From: Prinia subflava
Taxonomy: Eukaryota; Chordata; Aves; Passeriformes; Cisticolidae
DNA: 64,000 bases
NCBI RefSeq assembly: GCF_021018805.1
Contig: NC_086256.1
Coordinates: 11,846,032 to 11,910,031, forward strand
Direction of reading: 5' to 3'
Below the pieces are notes generated by a model that was not told the origin of the DNA, made no database searches, and saw only the letters and a program-made list of their open reading frames with translations. This document shows, piece by piece, positions 13,562-25,500 of this stretch. Both the position numbers and the translations under genes were made by a program. Numbering within the stretch: position 1 is the first letter of the stretch; every line of letters begins with the position of its first letter.

Positions 13562-16500
13562 GTAGGGCCGGCACCGCCGCCGCCGCCCGCCGCGCCTGCG
13601 GAGGCGCCAAAGGGCGCCGGGGCTGTTCCCACCGCGCTGCCCCCGGGCATCCTGTCACGGGCTTGTGGGGACGTGCCTCCTCTACACTTCCTGCGAGAAA
13701 AAGCTCCTTTCGCTGCTCCAAAGGAGCGTTACCTTACGGGACAGGACATACGCGTGTCTGCATTTAACTCCTACGTGGTTAAAGCAATGGTCCTCTTGCC
13801 CCAAACCCCAGTGTCTGGGTTGATCTGTTGCCAGCTGCTGTTTGACACAGCTCTTAGGCACTGCTTCATTCCAGTGTAATAAGGGACAACAGATTTATGA
13901 GGCTAAATATCCAGAAGGAAGGCATTGAAGGGCAGGGGATGTGATATCAATGCCCTGAATTGTACTACATTTTAAACTTTTAGCCGAAAGTGATGTTTGG
14001 AAAGTTTTCTGCATTATCAGGTAATTATTTTTAAAAGACTCGCTGTTGAAATGGAGTTATTTAAGGCTGTAACTGGATTCTTTTTAAAGCTCTGCTGCTT
14101 TTTTGATCTTTTTTTTTTTTTTTCTTTCCTGAGCCATGTTCTAAACATTTATTTGGATAAGGATTCATTTGTGTTTGTAAATGCATTGTTTTCTCTTAGT
14201 TAAAAGGTAGTGGCCATATCAAGTTCTTCCTATGTGCTTCTGTGAACCTTAACCTCTGAGTGGCAAGTTGAAACAGAAGGCGAACATTTCATTATGCCTA
14301 CGTGTGGCTGTGCAGCTTTACTTGTTTTCTTTGTAGATGACTTTTTTAAAAGTTGTAAAGACAACTACTACGACAGAGAGTTTGTTCTGAGAGTTTGCTG
14401 TGGCCTGACGTAGCATTTCAGACAGTAAATTGTAAGGGGAAAGTGGCAGCAGCAGTGAGTACAGTTTACCCGGTCACTGTTGCATTAAGTAATTAAAAAG
14501 CAATGCAGACCTTCCCAGCTGCTTTCTGACCGTCTGCTCCTTTGTTTTCTTTTCATCCTGAGCTGCTGTTCCCCTTTTGTTCTGTTCCATCTCAGTTATA
14601 CCTTTTACTCTCAAGTTCTCATAATTACCAGATTGTCTTCTATTTTTGTTTTCTTCCTTTTGCTGTTGAACTTTTGGCTCCACTGACTTGAGAATGAACA
14701 GCATTCACAGAGAAATTTAATTTTGTATGAATGGTGTGCTCCTCTTTCTCCTGCTAGATGTATAATCTGACACCCTCAGAGGTTTTAGAGGAAGCACCAC
14801 TTATCATGGGCATATACTGACAGCCTTGTGGCAGACTAGAGAAATTCTTATTTTCTTTTTCTCCCTAATGTTCCATTCCTTTTATTTTTTTCAAATGTGG
14901 CTTATTGCTAAAAATGAATGGAGAATTACTGCTAGAGGCACTGAACTTAATTTTTTTTACTCTAGAAATTTAGTTAGCTTAAAGAAAGTTATATGAAGTG
15001 AACAAAAAATAGTGAACAAAAATATTTGCTGGTGTAAAGGTGGCAAAACAGAATGAAGAATTTGGACCAGACAGTCATGCCACAGAATTTTAGATAGACA
15101 AGATAGATCAGTGAACAGCCAAGAAATATGAATTTATTAGAATTTATTTTAAATTCTTTTATATATTCATTAAAGCTGGTTTTGGACCGATAATCTGGTA
15201 TTAAGAATAATGCCAGAAGCTACATCTCAGCGAACTGAAAGACGCTGAGGTACTCAAATGCCCTTTGTAGGTGTTACCTGCTTAGGAAAGTTTCAGTGAC
15301 CCAGCTCTGCTGAAGCCCCTGGGCAGAGTGATACCCGACTGCCTTTGGAAACAGGTCCTATCACGGAGATCTCTACCCTGCTGTGGCTGAGCTGGAAAAT
15401 ACTGGGGGGGAGTGGAGGAGAAGAGCTCTGTGTAGAGCATTCAGATAGCTTTTGTAGAAGTGAATACATTTAATATGATGTGTGAGTTTACCACAGGGTA
15501 GGCAAGAGGATGGATTCTTGGATAAATTCCTGCCTAAGTGTTATAATACGATTCTGAATGGGCTATACTTGTAATCTGTCACCTCTCCTTTTGACTCTAC
15601 ATGGTAACAACACCTCCTTTCCTCTTTGGATCACATCTCCTAGGACCAGCTGAGTTTAGCTTCTGCTGGAGAATCCTTTCCAGGCTCTGTGATTGAGTGC
15701 CAACAGTGACAGAGAGAAGTTTATGTAAAACACAGTATTTGTTGGACAGACACTGACAGAAACTTCTGTGCAGACCAGGATCATGAGTAGTGTAGGATAG
15801 GGACAGGACAAGATGGGTATAACTTCAAAGTGGATGTTTGCTAGGTATCTGTGAAGAAGTGAGACATAACAGCAGTTTTCTGAGGCTTTTCCTATACTCA
15901 TCCTTTCTTGTAGGTATTTTATTCTTCACCCATCTTCCTAGGTGAATTTATATCTGTTACCCCTTTTGAGGTGAGGGGTAGGCAGACGCCTGCCTCTCTG
16001 ACTTACCACATCCAGCATTTCTTCTTTTCTCTCTCCAAGGTGACTGTTCTTTCCACAGGGGGCAGGAGGAGTGAATATGGCAGGATTGTCTGTGTCATTG
16101 TCACCGAAACTGCAGGAAAAACAAAAACTCTCCACCAACATTTTTTTTTTAATGTTAGAGAATTACTGCATTACTTTATTCTGGCCAGGATGTGCAACAG
16201 AAATCATTTCAGCCACACAAGCCCCGGTTGTGCAGTGAAAATCATTCCATCACACAATTCGTTGTCAGAACTTTTCACACATTAATACAGACAAAACCCA
16301 AATAAATTCTTGTTCGTTGGTCTTAAATTACTCAATTCTTAGTATTCGATCTCCTATTAGTTATTGATCCCTTCACCGTCGATGCTAATTTGGTCCTTAT
16401 TTTCAATTCTCTTATCAGTTTTTTCCCCAGACCAGGTGTCAGGGTGTGATGTTCAGGGGTAATGGTCGTTAATGCTCATTTATCTCCTGTGTATCTTCTG

Positions 16501-19500
16501 GCTACTCCCAATCTGTGGATGTTAAAATTTGAAATTTTAAACCTCGGTGAAGAGTTTTGTAAAGTGAAACTTCAATTCCCCTCCCCCTGAGTGAAGGAGA
16601 ACAAACCCCTGACTAAAGTTACGTAAAAAACTTGTAAAAGTTGTATCATTTCCAGCATAATTATTATGAGTGTTGTTTGAGGTAGATCACGTTGTTCTTG
16701 ACTTTTAACTTGATTACTTCAACAGGCTTTCAGCAAGAAAGCACAGAGCTAAAAAAAAATAGATAGATAGATGCAACTCTTAACTAACAACACAACCCAC
16801 TCACAGTTACGTGTATGTTTCTATTTGCATAAATAATAGAAATATCTTCCCCTATTTTTTCTAAGCAGGTTGAAGTAGGAAAAGTAGCTGGAAAAAGCAT
16901 TTATGTGTAGCTTTGGCCTTTTAGGATTACTGCTATTGTGACTATTGGGAATGGAGCAGGGAGTGTTATGTTCCCCTAAGGGTGAAAGTGCTGAGTGCAG
17001 CCTGTATGATAACTAAATGAGCACTGTCTGGAGGACAATGTGGGTCTGTTAAAGCATTTGGTGCTGGTGTGCTCCTGTGAGAGCACATGGTAGGGCTTTA
17101 AAGTATTCAGAGTAGCTAATCAGGCACTGAGAACGTGGATATTAAAGTCCAGCTGTAGCAGAGCTATTTCTTGATAAGAAGGGAATGGTAACCCATAGAA
17201 GCGGTAGGGACTTTTGGTTTGTCTACTTGCAATTTGCACTTTTGATTATTTTCTTTTGCTTTGAAAGGTGAAATGTGGTGGGGCTGGTGAACTGAACTTA
17301 ATGCTCAGTGCCTGTGTCTTTCCAGAGCCCTTGGAGGTTGGGGTTTCTTTCCCAGTGGAAGGAATTTAGCATCACAAGGGTAATTCAGGAGAAGAGAGAC
17401 CTTTCTGGCAGCAGTAAGGGCAGAAATGCAGCTCCCTCTTTCTCTTCCACTCACAAGAGTTCAGCTGCTGAGCTTGTGTATGGGCTGTTGTTCCACAGGC
17501 CTTGCCTCCTCATGCTAAACAGTCAAGTATATGGTGAGCCTGTGCCACATTAAACTTTCATAAAAGTATTTGATTTAAACCTCTTCAATTTAAACTTTTG
17601 TGAAAGACTACTGACAAATAAGCCACTGATGAAACTTATGTTTCTGAACAAAACTGTCCTTTTAATAATAAAAAATCTGAAGTGTATTTTAGAGAAAAGG
17701 GTCAGCTTGTGAAATCCTCATCACCAAATATTGGAAGTTTTATTGTTATGCTTATCTGTTGAAACAACTTGCTCACAATCACGCCTACAGATTGAATACT
17801 TTAAACGGGCAAACTTAACACTCCCTACAAAACACCTCCTCCCAACCCTATGACAAGAATTGTTTGCTTGCTGTTTCCCCAAGAAGTGCTTAAATGTCAC
17901 ACCCATATTGCATGTGTTGATTGCTGTGTCTTTTTCAAATGCTTTGTTTGGAAGTCTTTGACATATTACTATGGAAATAATTTCATGGAAGAACATACAC
18001 TGTAAAACTTGTGTACAACGCCCCCCCAACAAAACAATAGCAACAACAACAAAAACGCCAAACAAAACAAAAAAACCCCAACCAAATCCCCAAACAAACA
18101 GCAAAACACTGAATGCATATTTTATGACTTTTAATGTATTGACCAGGTTGAATACCTGACAGCACACTAGAACTTGGAGGAGCTGGTTACTCTTCCTGTT
18201 GCTGAAGCTGGTCAAGGCTCCTACATTTTCCTTGGGAAGATGAAGTGAGTAAGATAGCTAGAAAATGCGTTGGTGATTTCTTGATACGATGACATCTACA
18301 TATAGAGGGAAATATGTCAGTGGGTGTTACATCTTGCTCAGAATTAAAGTTCCCAGTTCCCTTCCTCTTAAGCAGAAAGTGATCAGGATCTCTGTAAAGT
18401 TATCTGAGATTTTTAATACATTTTCAATAGCTTCTGAGTATGTAATCTATCAGTCAACTTAATATTGAGTTCTTCTCAAGGTGTCAGCTCAATATGGAAG
18501 ATGAGAGTATAATTAATCTATAGAACATGCAATATGGTACTGCATATATACTTTATATAACACATAATGTAACCCTCTTTTTCTTAGCTAATACAATTTC
18601 TTTATATAGCACACAGTATAGCTCTGGTTTTGTTGGCTGATGTAGTCTCTTCCAATTGAAGATATGGATGCAGGGAATAATCTGCTAGTAATCTCATTGG
18701 ACAAATCTATTTTATAAAGTTGTGCATAAGCCCCTAGTGTCCAGCGACATGGAATTTCCTTGTTCTGAGTGCTGCAGAAGATAACTCTTGGTGAAGGAGG
18801 TATCCTAGATACTTTGTGACTGATGGAACTGTTCTGATTTATAATATATTTCTAAAGTTGGCATGAAATATTCAGAGCACTGATATGCTGAGTTAAAGAC
18901 CAAATGCCTGTGAAGGTTTAGGGTAAGGACAGAAAAGACTTAACAATGGGAATTGCACATTGATTTTTTTCTTGCTTAATTTTTGAATAAGAGAATTACT
19001 ATTAAAAATATACAAAAGTTTGAGTGAGTGGAAGCTGTCGTTTAAGTATTAAAGTATATAATCTATCATTAGGTACCAATATTTAACTTATGTAAAACCC
19101 ATGAAAAAGTACCATTATGGAATCAATAGGTCTCAGATGTGTACAAATAAAGCTATGCTATAACTGGTAGATAGTGTAGTGGTAAATCCTTCTGGGTAGA
19201 CACATCTTTAGTACATTACTCTTTGCATATATCTGTTCTGAGAAAAAGCAGTTGTTCTCTAAAGAGGATGAAGAATGATTTAAGCTTTATTTTTGACTGG
19301 CTGATGCTCTCTCAGCCTTGTGGTTAGCACAGAAGTGACTCACAAAAAATTCTGCAGACTTATAGGCTGTAGTAGGAATGCCATCCAGATGAAGATCTAT
19401 AAAGAGAAACTCTGGATCAAGTTTCTAAATATCACATTTCTTCTCTGTTGCCAATTTTATCTATTCAAAGGTGTGAGAGTATTTACTAGATTGTCTGTTT

Positions 19501-22500
19501 GACAAGGTCAGATGAAGGATGCTAATGTTTAAAATGTAAAGACAGTGCTTGTTATTCATTGCAGGAACAGTGAACTGAGTTGGTTTTAAACTGGCAAAAT
19601 TATGTAGCTTGAGAGAGCTGAAAATGTGTATGTGAACTTGATACCATCTGTTTTAATTTTTTTGTTAAAAGCATGTCATTAGATATTATTATTATTATTA
19701 TTTTCTACTTAAAACCAGATTAATTTCTCTAGGTGTTGTTATATCTAGAGTATTGTTTAACTGAAAACCTTGGTATTACCTGAGCAAATAAAACTAATGT
19801 CTATTAAGGGTGTGCTGTTCCGACTTTCATTGTTAAATAAGGTGTTAGATTGCAGTGGATGTTTGATGGATTAGATGAGATAAGCAAGTAGCCATTAAAG
19901 TAAGGCTGTTTGGTGGTGGTGGAGGGGGTTTGTTTGTTTTGTTTTTAAAAACAACTAAACAAGACTTCCATCAAGAAAACAATCACTCTGTTAAGTTTCA
20001 GTCTTTTAAGATTAAAACCCCCATAGTTACAGAATCTAAGTTCTAGAAAGCTCCAGAAACTTGAATGTTCTCTGTGAAATACATTAGTAAAAGTATCCTC
20101 TCTTTGTTTGACCTGGAATCAATTTAAACAGGTTGGTGACTTTCATTTCAATTTTCTGCTTTCATCCAGTGATGCCAGAATGAAGGAAAAGGCAAGTGTA
20201 GTGTTGTGGAAAACCTGTGTCTTTGCCTCAGTGAAGCAGATTTTAGGGGTTCTCCGAGTTTCTCTTGGAGCACAGTTTCTCTGGTGTGGCTGCTGCCCTG
20301 TGCTCTCCGGTGCTGCCCAGGAGGAAGCTGCCTGGTTCCCTTGGCCCTCACTCCTCTCCTGCTGCAGCTTGGAAGGGCTTGGGGATGTGTCATTGCTGTA
20401 GCTGTGATGGGCACATTGGGCTTGGCCAAAATCCTTCATGCAGCTCCGTGGTGGGCAAAAGCATCTGTTCCCAAGCACTACAGATGGATTACTCTCACCC
20501 TGCCTGTGCCCAGGACAAGAAACCTCCCTGCTGAAGAACTGGAATGAGTGTAGGGAGAAAAAGGACTGCCTGATATCCAGTGCTGAAGGGAAATCCCCAG
20601 GAAGAGCTGATTTATAAAAATCAATTTGACCTTTTTACTAAGCCTTGCTTTTACTGGAACGGGGATGACCTCAGTTCAGGCTGGGGACGGGTAGGAACTA
20701 AGTGTTGTCTCTTCCATTGGAGACAGTGTGCTCTGAGCTAATGAGGGAACACAAGGAGCAATACAAAGCATTTCATGCTCTCTCATGACTATTTTGTTTT
20801 GATAAACTCTCCTTTTTTTAATTTTTTTTTCCTTTTCCCATTAAACTGCTTTCAACCAATCAAGTTTTAAAGTAGTCCCTAGTGAGCTTTGAATCGGGTG
20901 GAATTTGAGATGGGTGAATGATGAAGCAAAAGATGGTGATGGCTCTTGAGTTTGCTTACTCTGACCTCTGGTGCAAACTGTACCAGCTCAAGCTGCCTCT
21001 CTCAGGGCTGGTGTGCTGACACAGGCCATGAGAGGTAGGTCATGCTCACACAGGTAGGTCTCTTTCCTATGTTCCTTGCCAGCTCTTACCTGCAGTTTGA
21101 GCTACTGATGCTTTCTGTTGTGTGTGGATGGAGAGTATCCCTTCTCCTGGTACAGCTGGAGAAGAAGGGGGATCATTTTAGCTATGGACCTGTCACAGGG
21201 GCCTGAACTGTGCTCTCATTTTAGCTTCCTATCAAGCTCACCAAGCCTAATCCACTGTTAATGTGTTTTCTTTCCTTCTGCACAGATCATGTTTTGCACT
21301 TTGAACACTCATAAAGTTGATATGGACAAGCTCTTAGGTGCACAGATTGGCCTTGAAGATTTCATATTTGCCCATGTGAAAGGACAACGAAAAGAAGTGG
21401 AAGTTCTTAAAACTGATGATATGCTGGGGCTTACCATTACAGACAATGGAACTGGCTGTGCCTTTATAAAGGTAAACTTAATTACCAGTGAAATGCTTCT
21501 ATAGAAGCTCCTGTTACTGTAATAGGTTAATTAGGTTTAATGATCCTTTAGAACTATAAAATCTTTTATTATCATATATATGGTAAGTGCAGAATAAAGT
21601 TGCTTTTCTTTAGGTACATAATTCAAAATTAGTTCAGCCAATCTGTATTGCATGTCACTCAAAATCAGTTCGTTTGTTCATTGCTTCTGTAATGTGTATC
21701 AGCTTTACAATGAGACCATTGTATCTCCTGAGCTACCGTGAGGTGGTAGGTGTTAGATACTGCTTGCATCTGCCCCCTCCTGTTTTAAACTGATTTTCTG
21801 ATGTCATTTATTAGATGCTTATAGAACTTCTGTCACTCATGTGATAATGAGATCATGTTCTTTCAGTCTTTGGCTGTTCCCAGGGCAGAAGCCTTTGTGC
21901 TGTACAGGAGTAGAGGCAAGTATAGCAGTTTTTCAGCTTTCCAGTATTGTTGCCTTAGATAGGGTGAATTACAAGGATATGGATTAAAACAATTTACCAC
22001 AATGAACTTGAGTAGCAAGTATGGGCAGTAACATACACAATATATTAGTCATAATTGCTTTCCTACTCCTCTTCTGTATGACCTAGAGGCAGTATGTTTT
22101 TGGACAAGTAGAGGCTGAGGAAATGATGCTGCCCTTCTTGCTAGACTAGGTATTAGGAACCTTAATAACATTTTCTGCCTTTTTGAGATTCTTTGCTCTA
22201 ATATACTCCAATTACCCATTATTAGTGAGGCATTAGCAATTATCTTTGATTACTGCTGCCCCAATCACTGTTCTCATTGTAACCAGAGCTTCTTGTATGG
22301 AGAGGTTGTATTTTCTGTTCGTTCCTTAGCTACCATGGCTATAAAACAAGACATGGCTTAGAAATCAGTTTGCCTGTCTTTGTTGTGGAAAAACGTGACT
22401 GAGGTCACGTTTGTAAAAGTCAAGATGCAGTGAAGGTTTCACTAAGCATTTTGGCAAAATCATAGCCGAACTTTTATATTTATAAACAAATAGCTGTGAA

Positions 22501-25500
22501 TTTCTAGTGCTGGCATCTATACAGCCCATAACATTCAGTCATGCTGCTGCTTATGTGGCGTTTTAAAAAAGGTGTTGAAAGCTGCGCTTCAGTGAGCGGC
22601 GTTCACGAGCGCAGCCCTGTGCAGTGACACTCCCTTTGTGCTTGCTTGGTAACAGGCAGAGAGAGCAGCCCTCACACAGACTGCTGCACAATTGGAGCAC
22701 ACTGGAAAACCCTCACAACATTAGGCAGACAGGCTGTGATTTCCAGTAAATTGTATAAAACTCCTCTGAGCAAATACATATTTTTCTTTGTACTGGTCTA
22801 ATAATAAGCATTGTAATGAAAATGGTGCACTCTTCCTGGGAATGCATCAAATTTAAGGAGTTTCCAGGAGATTTCTTTGTTTGCTGTTGTTGCAGATTTA
22901 GCTAATGGATCTTTTAAACCAGCATAGAAAACACATATACAAAACTAAAAGCTGCATATTTTTTTTTACTTCATTGTCTAGGTAAATGACTAAGCTGAGA
23001 CTGTCTCTAAAATTTCATAGAATTTTTTTTGGTTGTATACATATATTTTCCTTGAAAATTTGTAACTATGCCCCATTCTTAATTAAAAATTAATACTAAA
23101 TTTACTAATTGGTGGATTGTTGAAGGTTGCTATGGGTTGTAGTTATTTTATTGCATTTTGAATAACAGGGAGGTTTCTAGGTTTGATGTGGTAACCCGAC
23201 CAATTTTAAACCTGACACTGAACTGCAGGGGTTTTTTTCTATGAAGTTTAATTGTTTTGCCTTACCAAGAACAAAACCTGGTGTCGTTCTGCTTTCACAA
23301 ATTTGTTTTTGGGGTACACGGGCAGGTGGGAAAAAGTATCATGGAGTCAAATTATCATTCAAAGAAGAGCAGTAGAACTTGAAGTATGACTGAGTGGTGT
23401 ACAAGGAGACATTATCAAATGGAGTAGGCCTTGCATAGGAAATATAGATCCTTATAGCTTCTCAATGGACTGTAGAGCACTTGAAATACAGGCAATTGCA
23501 CCTTAATTACTGTGACAATGTAGTTCGACTGTCTCAGTCAGTTAACTTGGAGTGACGATAAAAAGTGACACAAATAACAGCCAGTGAATATTATTTAAAC
23601 AGTTTTAGTGCTGGGATCCAAGTGCAGAAGAAAAGCTAATTGAGTATTCAACCTGTAGACTAAACATTAATTTAAGCTGGGTGAGACAGGTTTCAAGTCC
23701 TGGTAACAGAAAATCATTTGGCACATTTGGTTTCTGGTGCATATGATACCCATGTCCATATTCACCACGAGGCTTCTGTTTGGTGCTAGAAAGAGTTAAG
23801 CTCAGCCTGAAGCTTAAAATCATTGCAGTGCAGTATAGGACAGTGAGCACTCACACTTCCCACTGACTCTCAGATGGAGGCACTTGTGTGGGCTCAGATG
23901 TGCAGGGGCTGGGAGCAGCTTCGGGGAGGATTGGGCAGCCAGGCTGGCTGTTACAGTGGGAGGTGGCAATGTGTTTATCTGCCTTGTCTCACTGTTATCT
24001 CACACAAAGTTAGCCTGAGTGACGTCAGTCTTTGTTGAAGAACACGTTAGAATGAAATTTGTATCTGCAAAATGTAAGATATTTTACTATGTCATAGCTT
24101 CTCTATTCAATAGTCATGTAATAATGGCTTATGTGATGTTTGCACAGGATGAACAAATATGACAGCATGTAACAGCAATAAACAGAATCACTGAAATTTA
24201 AAGTGTGATAATTCATAGACATATTTTAAAGGTTTTTCTCCATACTTTTAAAATTACACTTCATAAAAACTGTAATTTCTGTTATGACCATTAGACTATT
24301 GATGTTTTCCATGAGATGGCAGTTAAAAGATTTTCTTATTCTTTATTATTTCAGAGGATGTCCTTTAATATACAGCTGTATAGCTTGATGAGGAAAACAG
24401 TAGTTTCAGCACTGGGGATGGGTCTTATTAAGATCAGCTCTTTACAGTATGTAATTTTTTACCAAGTCCCTGGACCGTACTTGAGAAGAGAAAAATTCCG
24501 TTCCTATGCTTGTTAAGCTATTAAATAGAAAAATCCCCAAAACTTGAATAATCATTCACATTACTGAGATGTCTGTGATCAGTTTTAAAGCAGAAAAAAT
24601 ACTAGGCCCTTTATTTCTAAAGTGTGGTTGCATTCTTTTTCCCCCTGTCTGAGTGTATATTCAATGCTTATTAAAATACTTCATTTGAAAAATAATGCTT
24701 TTCAAAATATGTCTTACGCTAATCTTATAGACAAAACACTGCTGGAATAATAAGCTCAGTGGTATTGATACTGTTAACTGACATTCTTGAAACTCGGTGC
24801 TGTCACCTCTTAAAAACTGTCACCTTTTGAAGAAAGGTTTCTAATTCTGGTGGTCTTTTTTTAAAACAACAGCGAATCAAAGAAGGCAGCCTTATGGACC
24901 AAACCAAAACTGTCTGCGTGGGTGATCACATAGAGACCATAAATGGAAAAAATGTGTCAGAGTGTCGACATTATGAAGTTGCCAAAATGCTAAAAGATCT
25001 GGAGAAAGGTCAGAAGTTTAAGCTGGAGTTGGTAGAGCCTTTGAAAGCATTTGGTGAGTGACCTGTCTGCCTTGTTCAGTAAAACACCTTGAAAGTGAAA
25101 TCACAACATTGCATTACATTGTAAATTTTTCAGAATGCAGCCACCTGTCCACCTAAGGTAACATAATGATTACAAGAAAGTGCATTTAGGTTTTTTCTTT
25201 GAAGTGGAAGATTTATGAATGGATTTTCTTCCATCTTGCTTTCTCCAGCAGTCATTGTGGTGTGGGTTACCTTGGCCTGAGCCTTAGTCTCGGTCTCTTT
25301 TGCCACTACATGATGTTGCAAAATAAGTACAGGAATTGTTTCATAGGTACAGTTTTAAAGCATGGATCACTTCACTAATGTCCTGAGCCCCAAAACTCCT
25401 TTGTTCCTCCATTGATTCGTAGTCCCTGTTATTCTCTGTGTCAGACTTTTCAATTTCTGTACCCTTTACTGGGGTCTGTGCTCTAATGCAGAAGGAGTCT

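Larger units (their letters stand above)
12835..13690 (+). promoter_or_regulatory. GIPC2: GIPC2 CpG island / promoter
   Basis: Extremely GC- and CpG-rich block around GIPC2 exon 1, with many GGGGCGG (Sp/KLF-type) motifs and no TATA box. It probably drives GIPC2 as a dispersed CpG-island promoter. Because stop codons are rare in such sequence, long open frames appear on both strands (for example 12808-13650 minus); these look like composition artefacts. Confidence 0.75.
13562..21285 (+). other. GIPC2 intron 1
   Basis: 7.7-kb intron whose first ~130 bases are still CpG-island sequence. It contains an A/C-rich low-complexity tract at 18020-18110 and an (ATT)n run near 19685-19703. I see no coding exon and no clear mobile element. 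A moderately GC-rich stretch at 20200-20540 has open frames on both strands but resembles no family I know. Confidence 0.65.

Noticed and set aside
12808..13650. 280-codon open frame on the minus strand across the GIPC2 CpG island
   Set aside because: It overlaps GIPC2 exon 1 antisense and consists of low-complexity Pro/Ala/Arg with the 96-bp repeat translated. Stop-poor GC-rich DNA explains it.
20108..20547. Open frames of 90-113 codons in GIPC2 intron 1
   Set aside because: Frames are open on both strands at once in a locally GC-richer stretch, with no splice signals or family similarity.
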